DNA from: Candidatus Methylophosphatis haderslevensis
Lineage (GTDB): Bacteria > Pseudomonadota > Gammaproteobacteria > Burkholderiales > Rhodocyclaceae
Direction: 5' to 3'
Assembly: GCA_016711925.1 (NCBI GenBank)
Contig: JADJSA010000008.1
Coordinates: forward strand, 62,001-126,000
Length of the DNA stretch: 64,000 nt
The notes beneath the pieces were generated by a model, which was not told the DNA's origin, ran no database searches, and worked only from the letters and a program-made list of their open reading frames with translations. Positions 9,367-18,040 of the stretch are shown piece by piece. How positions within the stretch are numbered: position 1 is the first letter of the stretch; each line of letters opens with the position of its first letter. The translations under genes and the position numbers were made by a program.

Positions 9367-9395
9367 TTGGCGCCGCCGCCGAGTTCTGCTATCAT
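9367..9395 (+). promoter_or_regulatory. Probable sigma70-type promoter of tRNA-Val
   Basis: TTGGCG at 9367-9372 and TATCAT at 9390-9395 are separated by 17 bp. The -10 box ends 13 bases before the mature tRNA. Confidence 0.5.
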
Positions 9396-9408
9396 CCGGC
9401 GCTCTTGG

Positions 9409-9485
9409 AGGCGCGTAGCTCAGCTGGTTAGAGCACCACCTTGACATGGTGGGGGTCGTTGGTTCGAGTCCAATCGCGCCTACCA
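9409..9485 (+). tRNA. tRNA-Val (anticodon GAC)
   Basis: A 77-nt cloverleaf with a complete 7-bp acceptor stem (AGGCGCG / CGCGCCT), D arm, anticodon loop TTGACAT giving GAC, T arm with TTCGAGT, and an encoded CCA end. Confidence 0.97.
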
Positions 9486-9527
9486 ACACTTCGAGATGCA
9501 GCAGGCTTCAAGGAAAGGGACTGCGTT

Positions 9528-9569
9528 ATGACACCGCGAACTCGCACGGAGACCATCACCGATCGATAG
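9528..9569 (+). CDS. Candidate threonine-rich leader peptide upstream of thrS
   Basis: A 13-codon ORF, MTPRTRTETITDR, with five threonine codons (ACA, ACT, ACG, ACC, ACC). A good ribosome-binding site (AAGGAAAGGGA) lies about 7 bases upstream. Its stop is followed about 30 bases later by an intrinsic terminator, and then thrS. Leader peptides loaded with the cognate amino acid and followed by a terminator are the hallmark of ribosome-mediated attenuation. The bases TCGCAC inside the leader ORF can pair with the 5' arm of the terminator. The function is inferred. Confidence 0.6.
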   Translation: MTPRTRTETITDR

Positions 9570-9598
9570 TCGGGTCAGCCTTTGTACTTTCCATGAGA

Positions 9599-9626
9599 AA
9601 AAGTGCGGCGCGACCGCACTTTTTTC
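9599..9626 (+). terminator. Intrinsic terminator in the thrS leader (candidate attenuator)
   Basis: An 8-bp stem AAGTGCGG (9601-9608) / CCGCACTT (9614-9621) with a 5-nt loop CGCGA, followed by TTTT. It lies 46 bases upstream of the thrS start codon, so read-through is needed for thrS unless an internal promoter exists. Confidence 0.85.
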
Positions 9627-9671
9627 GTTTACGCACGGCCGGTTTCCGGCTTCGGCGCAAGGAGTCACACG

Positions 9672-11588
9672 ATGATCAACGTCAAGCTTCCGGATGGTTC
9701 GCAACGCAGCTTCGAGGCACCGGTGACGGTGCAGCAGGTGGCCGCATCGATCGGCGCCGGGCTGGCCAAGGCGGCGCTGGCCGGCCGCGTCGATGGCCGG
9801 CTGGTGGACACCTCGCACCTGCTCGAATCCGATGTCCAACTCGCGATAGTCACCGACCGCGACGGCGACGGTGTGGAAGTGATCCGTCATTCGACCGCGC
9901 ACCTGCTCGCCCACGCGGTGAAGCAGTTGTTCCCCGAGGCGCAGGTGACCATCGGCCCGGTGATCGACAAGGGCTTTTACTACGATTTCGCCTACAAGCG
10001 GCCGTTCACGCCCGAGGACCTGGCGCAGATCGAACAGCGCATGGCCGAACTGGCGAAGAAGGACATTCCCGTGGTGCGCGAGGTGTGGCCGCGCGACAAG
10101 GCGGTCGAGTTTTTCAAGTCGATCGGCGAGCACTACAAGGCAGAAATCATCGCCTCGATTCCGCCCGGCGAGGACGTGTCGCTCTATCGCGAAGGCGATT
10201 TCGTCGACCTGTGCCGGGGCCCGCACGTGCCTTCGACCTCCAAGCTCAAGGTTTTCAAGCTGATGAAAGTGGCCGGCGCCTACTGGCGCGGCGACGCAAA
10301 GAACCAAATGCTCCAGCGCATCTACGGCACCGCCTGGGCGAAGAAGGAAGAGCAGGAAGCCTACCTGCATCAACTGGAAGAGGCCGAGAAACGCGACCAC
10401 CGTCGCCTGGCCAAGCAACTCGACCTGTTCCACATGCAGGACGAGGCGCCGGGCATGGTGTTCTGGCACCCGAAGGGCTGGACGATCTGGCAGCAGATCG
10501 AGCAGTACATGCGCCACACGCTCGATGCGCACGGCTACCGCGAAGTGAAGACGCCGTTCATGATGGACCGCGCGCTGTGGGAGAAATCGGGCCATTGGGA
10601 AAACTACCGCGAGCACATGTTCACCACCGAGTCGGAAAAGCGCGACTACGCGGTCAAGCCGATGAACTGCCCCGGCCATGTGCAGATCTTCAACAACGGC
10701 CTGCATTCGTACCGCGACCTGCCGTTGCGCCTGGCCGAGTTCGGGTCATGCCACCGCAATGAACCGTCGGGCGCCTTGCACGGTCTGATGCGCGTGCGCG
10801 GCTTCGTCCAGGATGACGCCCACATCTTCTGTACCGAAGCGCAGATCACCGGGGAAGTGCAGGCCTTCAACACGCTGCTGCTCAAGGTTTATGCCGATTT
10901 CGGCTTCCAGGATCTGGCGGTCAAGCTCTCGCTGCGCCCGGACAAGCGTGCCGGCGCCGATGACGTGTGGGACCGCGCCGAAGCCGGACTGCGCGTGGCG
11001 CTCGCCGCCTCGGGCATGGAGTGGGAGGAATTGGCCGGCGAGGGCGCCTTCTACGGTCCGAAGATCGAGTACCAGATCAAGGATGCGATCGGCCGCGCCT
11101 GGCAGTGCGGCACCATCCAGCTCGATTTCGTGCTGCCCGAGCGCCTCGATGCCGAGTTCGTCGATGAAGACAACACCCGCAAGCGCCCGGTCATGCTGCA
11201 CCGCGCGGTGCTGGGTTCACTCGAGCGCTTCATCGGCATCCTGATCGAGCACCATGCGGGCAACTTTCCGCTCTGGCTGGCGCCGGTGCAGGCGGTCGTG
11301 CTCAACATTTCCGAGGCGCAGGCCGATTACGCGGGCGATGTTGCGCGCACGCTACGCGAGCACGGGTTCCGCGTCGATGCCGATTTGCGCAACGAGAAAA
11401 TTACCTATAAAATACGCGAACATAGCTTGTCCAAGCTGCCCTATCAGATTGTTGTCGGCGACAAGGAAAAGGCAGCGGGTCTGGTGGCCGTGCGCGTCCG
11501 GGGTGGTCAAGACCTCGGCCAAATGTCCCTCGAAACATTGCTCGAGCGCCTCCGCAAGGAACGCGACGAACGGGTGACATTGGGTTGA
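9672..11588 (+). CDS. thrS: Threonyl-tRNA synthetase
   Basis: 638 residues (E. coli 642) from the ATG at 9672, chosen for its ribosome-binding site AAGGAGTC and the conserved start MINVKLPDGS. Domains are TGS (1-60), editing/SAD (about 65-225, with HSTAHLLAHAVKQLFP), class II catalytic core (about 240-535) and anticodon-binding domain (about 540-638). The zinc-binding cysteine is in MNCPGHV, near residue 333. It heads the thrS-infC-rpmI-rplT-pheST-ihfA cluster and lies behind the candidate attenuator. Confidence 0.97.
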   Translation: MINVKLPDGSQRSFEAPVTVQQVAASIGAGLAKAALAGRVDGRLVDTSHLLESDVQLAIVTDRDGDGVEVIRHSTAHLLAHAVKQLFPEAQVTIGPVIDKGFYYDFAYKRPFTPEDLAQIEQRMAELAKKDIPVVREVWPRDKAVEFFKSIGEHYKAEIIASIPPGEDVSLYREGDFVDLCRGPHVPSTSKLKVFKLMKVAGAYWRGDAKNQMLQRIYGTAWAKKEEQEAYLHQLEEAEKRDHRRLAKQLDLFHMQDEAPGMVFWHPKGWTIWQQIEQYMRHTLDAHGYREVKTPFMMDRALWEKSGHWENYREHMFTTESEKRDYAVKPMNCPGHVQIFNNGLHSYRDLPLRLAEFGSCHRNEPSGALHGLMRVRGFVQDDAHIFCTEAQITGEVQAFNTLLLKVYADFGFQDLAVKLSLRPDKRAGADDVWDRAEAGLRVALAASGMEWEELAGEGAFYGPKIEYQIKDAIGRAWQCGTIQLDFVLPERLDAEFVDEDNTRKRPVMLHRAVLGSLERFIGILIEHHAGNFPLWLAPVQAVVLNISEAQADYAGDVARTLREHGFRVDADLRNEKITYKIREHSLSKLPYQIVVGDKEKAAGLVAVRVRGGQDLGQMSLETLLERLRKERDERVTLG

Positions 11589-11627
11589 TCGCGCAGGGCT
11601 TTTTTGTTTTTCGGGGAGAATTGAACC

Positions 11628-12158
11628 ATCGTACAGCCACAGCAGAAGTCGCAACGCCTGAATCATGAAATCACGGCCCCCGAGGTCAGATTGATCGGGG
11701 AAGAAGGCGAGCAGATTGGCGTCGTTGCAATCCGTAGGGCGATCGAACTGGCTGAAGAGGCTGGGGTGGATCTGGTGGAAATCGCGCCGCTTGCGGAGCC
11801 GCCAGTTTGCCGGATCATGGATTTCGGCAAGTTCAAGTATGCCGAAGCAAAGAAGGCCCACGAAGCCAAGCTCAAGCAGAAACAGATTCAGGTCAAGGAG
11901 ATCAAGTTTCGCCCGGGCACCGATGAAGGCGATTACCAGATCAAGTTGCGCAACCTGATCAAGTTCTTGCAGGAAGGCGACAAGACCAAGATCACCTTGC
12001 GCTTCCGCGGGCGCGAAATGGCGCACCAGGAGTTCGGCATCCGCCTGCTCGAACGGGTCAAGGCGGATCTCGAGGAGTGGGGCGTGGTGGAGCAGTTTCC
12101 GAAGATGGAAGGGCGGCAGTTGATCATGGTGATCGCGCCGCACAAGAAGGCAAAGTAG
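11628..12158 (+). CDS. infC: Translation initiation factor IF-3, starting at AUC
   Basis: 176 residues. No ATG gives a full N-terminus: the conserved QRLNHEITAPEVRLI lies upstream of the first usable standard start. The in-frame ATC at 11628, preceded by GGGGAG (11613-11618), is the best start. A rare initiation codon is known for infC (AUU in E. coli) and underlies IF-3 autoregulation. Both IF-3 domains are intact, including the linker region rich in K/Q and the C-terminal HKKAK end. Confidence 0.92.
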   Translation: MVQPQQKSQRLNHEITAPEVRLIGEEGEQIGVVAIRRAIELAEEAGVDLVEIAPLAEPPVCRIMDFGKFKYAEAKKAHEAKLKQKQIQVKEIKFRPGTDEGDYQIKLRNLIKFLQEGDKTKITLRFRGREMAHQEFGIRLLERVKADLEEWGVVEQFPKMEGRQLIMVIAPHKKAK

Positions 12159-12306
12159 GGTCGGTCAGACAGAGACACCCGGGCGCATGCAGGCGAGCCC
12201 GGCAGGCGCGACGCGCTGGCGGCGTGCCGATAACAAGTGGTTGCAGGTCATCAAGTGCGGACGATGTTCGACCGCCACCTCGCGCCACACAGCAACTGGA
12301 GCAATC

Positions 12307-12504
12307 ATGCCCAAGATGAAGACGAAGAGCGGCGCCGCCAAGCGCTTCAAGGTGCGCGGTTCCGGCAGCATCAAGCGGTCGCAGGCGTTCAAGCGCCATA
12401 TCCTGACCAAGAAAACCACCAAGGTTAAGCGCCATCTGCGTGGCACGACCGAGGTCGTGGCCGCCGACGTCAAGTCCGTACGCGCCATGCTTCCCTACGC
12501 GTAA
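12307..12504 (+). CDS. rpmI: 50S ribosomal protein L35
   Basis: 65 residues starting MPKMKTKSGAAKRFKV, a typical L35, very basic. The start at 12307 is fixed by this conserved N-terminus; longer readings into the 148-base infC-rpmI spacer are spurious. The spacer could hold an L20-type autoregulatory structure, but I cannot establish one by eye. Confidence 0.97.
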   Translation: MPKMKTKSGAAKRFKVRGSGSIKRSQAFKRHILTKKTTKVKRHLRGTTEVVAADVKSVRAMLPYA

Positions 12505-12516
12505 GGAGGACGGACC

Positions 12517-12876
12517 ATGCCCAGAGTCAAACGTGGAGTAACGGCGCGCGCCCGTCACAAGAAAGTTCTGAACGCAGCGAAGGGCTATCGCGGCCGTCGC
12601 TCGACCGTCTATCGCATCGCCAAGGAGGCGGTGATGAAGGCCGGGCAGTACGCCTACCGCGATCGTCGCCAGCGCAAGCGCCAGTTCCGTGCGCTGTGGA
12701 TCGCCCGCATCAACGCGGCGGCCCGCGAACTCGGGATGAATTACAGCAACTTCATGAACGGCCTGAAGAAGGCCGAGATCGAGGTAGACCGCAAGGTGCT
12801 GGCCGATCTGGCCGTGTTCGACAAGCCGGCGTTTGCCGCGCTCGCCAACCAGGCCAAGGCCAAACTCGCGGCGTAA
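12517..12876 (+). CDS. rplT: 50S ribosomal protein L20
   Basis: 119 residues, MPRVKRGVTARARHKKVL at the N-terminus, strongly basic. It lies 12 bases after rpmI. L20 is an assembly protein and, in E. coli, the translational repressor of its own operon. It is followed by an intrinsic terminator. Confidence 0.97.
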   Translation: MPRVKRGVTARARHKKVLNAAKGYRGRRSTVYRIAKEAVMKAGQYAYRDRRQRKRQFRALWIARINAAARELGMNYSNFMNGLKKAEIEVDRKVLADLAVFDKPAFAALANQAKAKLAA

Positions 12877-12890
12877 CTCGATGCAACGCG

Positions 12891-12919
12891 AAAAAAGGGA
12901 GGCCAGGCCTCCCTTTTTT
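12891..12919. terminator. Bidirectional intrinsic terminator between rplT and pheS
   Basis: A perfect 13-bp stem (AAAAAAGGGAGGC 12891-12903 / GCCTCCCTTTTTT 12907-12919) with a 3-nt loop. It ends 13 bases before pheS, so pheST is either attenuated or driven by read-through. No Phe-rich leader ORF was found in front of it. Confidence 0.9.
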
Positions 12920-12932
12920 GTCTGAGTCAGCC

Positions 12933-13964
12933 ATGGAAAATCTCGATCAGATCGTCATCCGCGCGCAGGCAGAGTTTGCTGCCATCAGTGACGCGGCGCA
13001 GCTTGAACAGGCCAAGGCGCGCTACCTCGGCAAAACCGGTGTCATCACCGAATTGTTCAAGGGCCTGGGCAAGCTACCGCCTGAGGAGAAGAGGACGGCC
13101 GGCGCGCCGATCAACCAGGCCAAGCAGACTGTCGAGGCCGCGCTCGAGGCGCGTCGCGAAGCGCTGAAGGCGGCGCAACTGGAACTGCAACTGGCTGCCG
13201 CAGCGCTCGACGTCACCCTGCCGGGTCGCGGCAATTCCATCGGCGGCCTGCATCCGGTAACGCGCACCCTCGAACGCATCGAGGGATTGTTCCGCTCGAT
13301 CGGTTTCGAGGTCGCCGACGGTCCGGAAATCGAAACCGACTGGCACAACTTCACCGCGCTCAATACGCCCGAGAAGCATCCGGCGCGCTCGATGCACGAC
13401 ACCTTCTACATCGAGAACGCGCCCGACGTGCTGTTGCGCACCCACACCAGCCCGGTGCAGATCCGCTACATGCAGGCGCACGTGGCGCGCCACCGCGATG
13501 CCGAAGTCATGGCGCCGATCCGCATCATCGCCCCGGGGCGCGTCTATCGCGTCGATTCGGACGCCACCCACTCGCCGATGTTCCACCAGGTCGAAGGCCT
13601 CTGGGTTGGCGAGGGCGTGAGCTTCGCCGATCTCAAGGGCGTGGTCGCCGATTTCCTGCGCAGTTTTTTCGAGACCGACGAGTTGTCGGTGCGGTTTCGC
13701 CCGTCATTCTTCCCATTCACCGAGCCGTCGGCCGAGATTGACGTCGCCTTCATGAGCGGTGCGATGAAGGGCCGCTGGCTGGAGATAGCAGGCTGCGGCA
13801 TGGTCCATCCCAATGTGCTGCGCCATGGCGGCGTCGACCCCGAGCGCTACACCGGATTTGCCTTCGGGTTCGGGCCGGATCGGTTGACCATGTTGCGTTA
13901 TGGGGTAAACGATCTGCGCCTGTTTTTCGACGGCGATTTGCGTTTTTTGTCGCAGTTCCGCTAG
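12933..13964 (+). CDS. pheS: Phenylalanyl-tRNA synthetase alpha subunit
   Basis: 343 residues from the ATG at 12933 (MENLDQIVIRAQ). An N-terminal coiled-coil (about 1-90) precedes the class II catalytic domain with HPVTRTLERIEGLF, the HTSPVQIRYM motif 2 region, and the C-terminal GFAFGFGPDRLTMLRYG motif 3. It forms the alpha2beta2 enzyme with PheT, which starts 4 bases downstream. Confidence 0.96.
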   Translation: MENLDQIVIRAQAEFAAISDAAQLEQAKARYLGKTGVITELFKGLGKLPPEEKRTAGAPINQAKQTVEAALEARREALKAAQLELQLAAAALDVTLPGRGNSIGGLHPVTRTLERIEGLFRSIGFEVADGPEIETDWHNFTALNTPEKHPARSMHDTFYIENAPDVLLRTHTSPVQIRYMQAHVARHRDAEVMAPIRIIAPGRVYRVDSDATHSPMFHQVEGLWVGEGVSFADLKGVVADFLRSFFETDELSVRFRPSFFPFTEPSAEIDVAFMSGAMKGRWLEIAGCGMVHPNVLRHGGVDPERYTGFAFGFGPDRLTMLRYGVNDLRLFFDGDLRFLSQFR

Positions 13965-13968
13965 AACC

Positions 13969-16362
13969 ATGAGATTCAATGAAAACTGGCTCAGGGCGCT
14001 GGTCGACACCACGCTCGATACCGCTCGACTCGGCGATCTGCTCACCATGGCAGGGCTTGAGGTGGAGGAGTGCAATCCGGTTGCGCCGGCGTTTTCCGGC
14101 GTCGTGATCGCGCAGGTTCTGTCCGTCGAGAAACACCCGGACGCGGACAAGCTGAAGCTGTGCAGGGTCGATGCCGGTGATCCGGCACCGCTGCAGATCG
14201 TCTGCGGCGCGCCCAATGTCGCGGCGGGAATGAAAGTACCCTGCGCGCGGGTCGGTGCGCGGCTGCCCGGCGGGCTGAAAATCAAGGCGGCCAGGGTGCG
14301 CGGGGTCGAATCGTTCGGCATGCTCTGCTCGGCGCGCGAACTCGGGCTGTCAGAAGATCATAGTGGCCTTCTCGCGCTACCCGACGACGCGCCGGTTGGG
14401 TCCGACATCCGCGACCATCTCGAACTCGACGATCATGTTCTTCTGCTCAAGCTGACGCCAAACCGCGCCGACTGCCTGAGTGTGGCCGGCATTGCGCGCG
14501 AAGTCGCTGCGCTGACCGGCGCGGCGCTGCATCTGCCAACCGCCGCCGAACCGGCGGCCACCCATGGACGCCAACGCGACATCGTGCTCGACGCGCCTGA
14601 GGCCTGCCCGCGCTTCTGCGGCCAAGTCATCAGCGGAGTCAAGGCCGACGCGCCGGTTCCGCGCTGGATGCGCCAGCGCATCGAGCGTGCGGGCTTGCGC
14701 TGCATCAATGCGGTCGTCGACATCACCAACTACGTGATGCTGGAACTCGGCCAGCCGCTGCACGCTTACGACGATACGAAGCTCAGCGGGGCCATGCATG
14801 CCCGCTACGCCCGCGGCGGGGAAACGCTCGAACTGCTCAACGGCCAGCTCCTGGCGCTCGATGGCGACGCGCTGGTGATTGCCGACGAGGCACGCGTGCT
14901 CGGCCTTGCCGGCATAATGGGTGGCGAAGGCAGCGGCGTCGTCGACGCCACGACTGACGTCTTTCTCGAAGCGGCGTTCTTCGCGCCGGAAGCCATTGCC
15001 GGGAAGGCGCGCAGTTTCGGTTTCGCCAGCGATGCCTCGCACCGCTTCGAACGTGGCGTCGATTTCGGCAACACGCGCAGCGCCATGGCGCGCGCGACCG
15101 CCTTGATACTCGAAATTTGCGGCGGCAGCGCCGGGCCGCTGGTCGAGGCGGTAGCGGCGGCGCACCTGCCGCAACGTGCGCCGGTGCGCTTGCGCTGCAG
15201 TCGGGCGGCACAGGTTCTCGGGATGGAAATCGAGCCAGCGGAGATCGTCCGCATCTTCACCGCGCTGGGGTTCGATTTCGAGTGCAGCGGCGCGGATTTC
15301 CTGGTCACGCCACCGTCGCGCCGTTTCGACATCGAAATCGAGGAAGATCTGATCGAGGAGATCGTCCGCGTCCGTGGCTACGACACGGTGCCGACGCCGC
15401 CGCCGCGCGGTCCGCTGCGCATGCTGCCACTGACCGAGATGCGGCGCACGCCATGGCAGGTCCGCCACATCCTGGCTTCGCTCGACTACCAGGAGGTGGT
15501 GAACTTTTCCTTCGTTGACGCCGGCTGGGAGCGCGATTTCTGCGCCAGCGAGGCGCCCATCGTGCTGGCCAACCCGATCGCCAGCCAGATGGGTGTCATG
15601 CGCTCAAGTCTGATCGGCGGACTGGTTGCGAATCTGGCGAGCAATCTCAAGCGGCAGGTCGAGCGCGTGCGCGTATTTGAGCTTGGCCGTTGTTTCTTGC
15701 GCGATGCCGGCGCGGTTGCCGACCAGCGTGCCGTCCAGGGATACGCGCAGCCGCTGCGGGTTGCCGCGCTGGCGGCCGGGCTGGCAGCGCCCGAGCAATG
15801 GGGCGCGGAAAAAAGGCAGGTCGACTTCTACGACATCAAGGCCGACCTGGAAGCCTTGTTCGCACCGCGCGCCGTGCGCTTTGAAGCGGCCCTCCATCCC
15901 GCTCTGCACCCGGGTCGCAGCGCGGCCGTCATCAGGGACGGCAAGCGCGTCGGTGTGCTGGGGGAATTGCATCCGCGCTGGACGCAGAAATACGCGCTCG
16001 AGACATCGCCGGTGCTGTTTGAACTGGATGTCGACGCCGCGCTCGCGGCCGGTCTGCCCGACTATCGGGAGCCATCGCGCTTCCCGGCAGTCGTGCGTGA
16101 CATCGCCTTGGTTGTGGCCGCGGATCTGCAGGTTCAAGTGCTGCTGGACGGCATGCGCGGGGCCGCGCCGGAGATCGTCTGCGGCCTCGAAGTGTTTGAC
16201 GTCTATCAAGGAAAGGGCATTGAGCCGGATAGAAAAAGTCTTGCTATTCGGGTAGTTATGCAAGATACTGAGCGTACTCTCGCAGAAGATGAAGTGGAGG
16301 CCGCGAGGTCACGGTTGATCCGTTTTGCCGAGGAGAAATTCTCGGCCAGACTGCGGGCATGA
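13969..16362 (+). CDS. pheT: Phenylalanyl-tRNA synthetase beta subunit
   Basis: 797 residues. It has an N-terminal tRNA-binding OB fold (about 40-150, with HPDADKLKLCRVDAGD), B3/B4 editing domain, B5 domains, and a C-terminal ferredoxin-fold anticodon-binding domain. Full length (E. coli 795). The order pheS-pheT-ihfA is typical of proteobacteria. Confidence 0.96.
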   Translation: MRFNENWLRALVDTTLDTARLGDLLTMAGLEVEECNPVAPAFSGVVIAQVLSVEKHPDADKLKLCRVDAGDPAPLQIVCGAPNVAAGMKVPCARVGARLPGGLKIKAARVRGVESFGMLCSARELGLSEDHSGLLALPDDAPVGSDIRDHLELDDHVLLLKLTPNRADCLSVAGIAREVAALTGAALHLPTAAEPAATHGRQRDIVLDAPEACPRFCGQVISGVKADAPVPRWMRQRIERAGLRCINAVVDITNYVMLELGQPLHAYDDTKLSGAMHARYARGGETLELLNGQLLALDGDALVIADEARVLGLAGIMGGEGSGVVDATTDVFLEAAFFAPEAIAGKARSFGFASDASHRFERGVDFGNTRSAMARATALILEICGGSAGPLVEAVAAAHLPQRAPVRLRCSRAAQVLGMEIEPAEIVRIFTALGFDFECSGADFLVTPPSRRFDIEIEEDLIEEIVRVRGYDTVPTPPPRGPLRMLPLTEMRRTPWQVRHILASLDYQEVVNFSFVDAGWERDFCASEAPIVLANPIASQMGVMRSSLIGGLVANLASNLKRQVERVRVFELGRCFLRDAGAVADQRAVQGYAQPLRVAALAAGLAAPEQWGAEKRQVDFYDIKADLEALFAPRAVRFEAALHPALHPGRSAAVIRDGKRVGVLGELHPRWTQKYALETSPVLFELDVDAALAAGLPDYREPSRFPAVVRDIALVVAADLQVQVLLDGMRGAAPEIVCGLEVFDVYQGKGIEPDRKSLAIRVVMQDTERTLAEDEVEAARSRLIRFAEEKFSARLRA

Positions 16363-16374
16363 CAGGTAGCGACA

Positions 16375-16683
16375 ATGACTCTAACCAAAGCCGAATTGGC
16401 CGATCTGCTATTCGAGCGCGTCGGTCTCAACAAGCGCGAAGCAAAAGACATGGTCGAGGCGTTCTTCGAGGAGATTCGCAACGCTCTCGAAGGCGGCGAC
16501 AGTGTGAAGCTGTCCGGCTTCGGCAATTTCCAGCTGCGCGACAAGCCGCAGCGACCCGGGCGCAATCCCAAGACCGGCGAGGAAATCCCCATCACCGCGC
16601 GTCGGGTCGTCACGTTTCACGCCAGCCAGAAGCTGAAGACTGCCGTCGAACAGTTGAGCAATGCCAGCAAGCAGCAGCTCTAA
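16375..16683 (+). CDS. ihfA: Integration host factor alpha subunit
   Basis: 102 residues, MTLTKAELADLLFERVGL, with the HU/IHF DNA-binding signature GFGNFQLRDKPQRPGRNPKT. It bends DNA as an IhfA/IhfB heterodimer. It is 12 bases downstream of pheT, the usual location, and its 3' end overlaps the next gene. Confidence 0.95.
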   Translation: MTLTKAELADLLFERVGLNKREAKDMVEAFFEEIRNALEGGDSVKLSGFGNFQLRDKPQRPGRNPKTGEEIPITARRVVTFHASQKLKTAVEQLSNASKQQL

Positions 16684-17053
16684 GGACGAACTGCCGCCGA
16701 TTCCGGCCAAACGTTACTTCACCATCGGTGAAGTCAGCGAGCTGTGCGGCGTCAAGCCGCATGTGCTGCGCTACTGGGAGCAGGAATTCACCCAGTTGAA
16801 GCCGGTCAAGCGGCGCGGCAACCGGCGCTATTACCAGCACCACGAAGTCCTGCTGGTACGCCGCATTCGCGAACTGCTCTATCAGGAAGGCTTCACCATC
16901 AGCGGCGCCCGCAACCGGCTGGAAGAATTCGGCGCCCGCAACGCGGCATCCGCCAATGAAGAACCGGCCGATTCGGTTCTGGAATCCAACAGCCTCGATG
17001 TGGCGGCGTTGCGTGCGGAACTGACCCGCATTTTGGCGTTTCTGCGCGGCTGA
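16661..17053 (+). CDS. MerR family transcriptional regulator
   Basis: 130 residues. The N-terminal winged helix-turn-helix reads RYFTIGEVSELCGVKPHVLR followed by YWEQEF, a MerR signature without metal-binding cysteines. A basic wing (KRRGNRRYYQ) follows, then a short C-terminal helix. Genes of this type sit directly after ihfA in many beta- and gammaproteobacteria; the target is not known. The gene overlaps ihfA by 23 bases. Confidence 0.88.
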   Translation: MPASSSSKDELPPIPAKRYFTIGEVSELCGVKPHVLRYWEQEFTQLKPVKRRGNRRYYQHHEVLLVRRIRELLYQEGFTISGARNRLEEFGARNAASANEEPADSVLESNSLDVAALRAELTRILAFLRG

Positions 17054-17091
17054 TCAAGCGCCCGGCCGAAGGGGCGTGCGGCGAAAGCTGC

Positions 17092-17097
17092 TATACT
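17092..17097 (+). promoter_or_regulatory. Candidate -10 box for tRNA-Pro
   Basis: TATACT lies 14 bases before the mature tRNA. No convincing -35 box at 17-bp spacing is visible. Confidence 0.4.
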
Positions 17098-17110
17098 CCG
17101 CCGCTTCGTG

Positions 17111-17188
<78 letters not shown>

Positions 17189-17293
17189 ATTCTTCCCAGC
17201 CGGATCACGGTTCTCGACAAGCTTGGCGGCCTTTGGCAGGAACTTCGCTGAACTTCCGGGCTCAGCTTGATATCACCCCGTTCCGGGAGTTTC

Positions 17294-18040
17294 ATGCGTA
17301 TCCTGGTTTCCAACGACGACGGCTATTTCTCGCCGGGCATTGCGGTGCTGGCGGCCGCGCTTGCCGATCTTGGCGAAGTTGCGGTCGTCGCACCCGAACG
17401 CGACCGCAGCGGCGCCTCCAACTCGCTGACGCTCGATCGGCCGCTGTCGCTCCGCCGGGCGCCCAACGGCTTCTACTACGTCAACGGCACGCCGACCGAC
17501 TGCGTCCATCTGGCGGTAACCGGCATGCTCGACTATGTGCCGGACATGGTCGTTTCCGGCATCAATCACGGCGCCAACATGGGCGACGACACGATCTACT
17601 CGGGAACCGTCGCCGCGGCCACCGAGGGCTATCTGCTCGGCATTCCGTCGATCGCGGTCTCGCTGTGCAGCCGCAATGCCGAGCATCTGGACACGGCGGC
17701 CGGTGTGGCCTGCGACTTGGTGCGCCGGTTCCAGCGTCACCCGGTGGGCGAACCGGTGCTGCTCAACGTCAATGTTCCCAACGTTCCGCCCGGCGATTTG
17801 CGCGGCATGCACGTCACCCGTCTGGGCAAGCGCCACCAGGCCGAGCCGGTGGTCAAGTCGACCAACCCGCGCGACGAGGTGATCTACTGGGTCGGCGCTG
17901 CCGGCGAAGCGCGCGACGACGGCGAGGGAACCGATTTTCATGCGGTCGCGCAGGGCGGCGTATCGATCACGCCGCTGCAGATCGATCTGACGCATAATGC
18001 CCAGATGAAAACCATCGCCGCGTGGATGGATGAACGATAG
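17294..18040 (+). CDS. surE: 5'/3'-nucleotidase SurE
   Basis: 248 residues from the ATG at 17294 (MRILVSNDDG), preceded by GGGAG. It is a metal-dependent phosphatase; the active-site motif SNDDG and the VSGINHGANMGDDTIYSGTV region are present. It heads the stationary-phase set surE-pcm-nlpD-rpoS and overlaps pcm by 11 bases. Confidence 0.96.
   Translation: MRILVSNDDGYFSPGIAVLAAALADLGEVAVVAPERDRSGASNSLTLDRPLSLRRAPNGFYYVNGTPTDCVHLAVTGMLDYVPDMVVSGINHGANMGDDTIYSGTVAAATEGYLLGIPSIAVSLCSRNAEHLDTAAGVACDLVRRFQRHPVGEPVLLNVNVPNVPPGDLRGMHVTRLGKRHQAEPVVKSTNPRDEVIYWVGAAGEARDDGEGTDFHAVAQGGVSITPLQIDLTHNAQMKTIAAWMDER

Noticed and set aside
12877..12932. Phe attenuator in front of pheS
   Set aside because: The terminator is clear, but no Phe-rich leader ORF precedes it; rplT lies immediately upstream.
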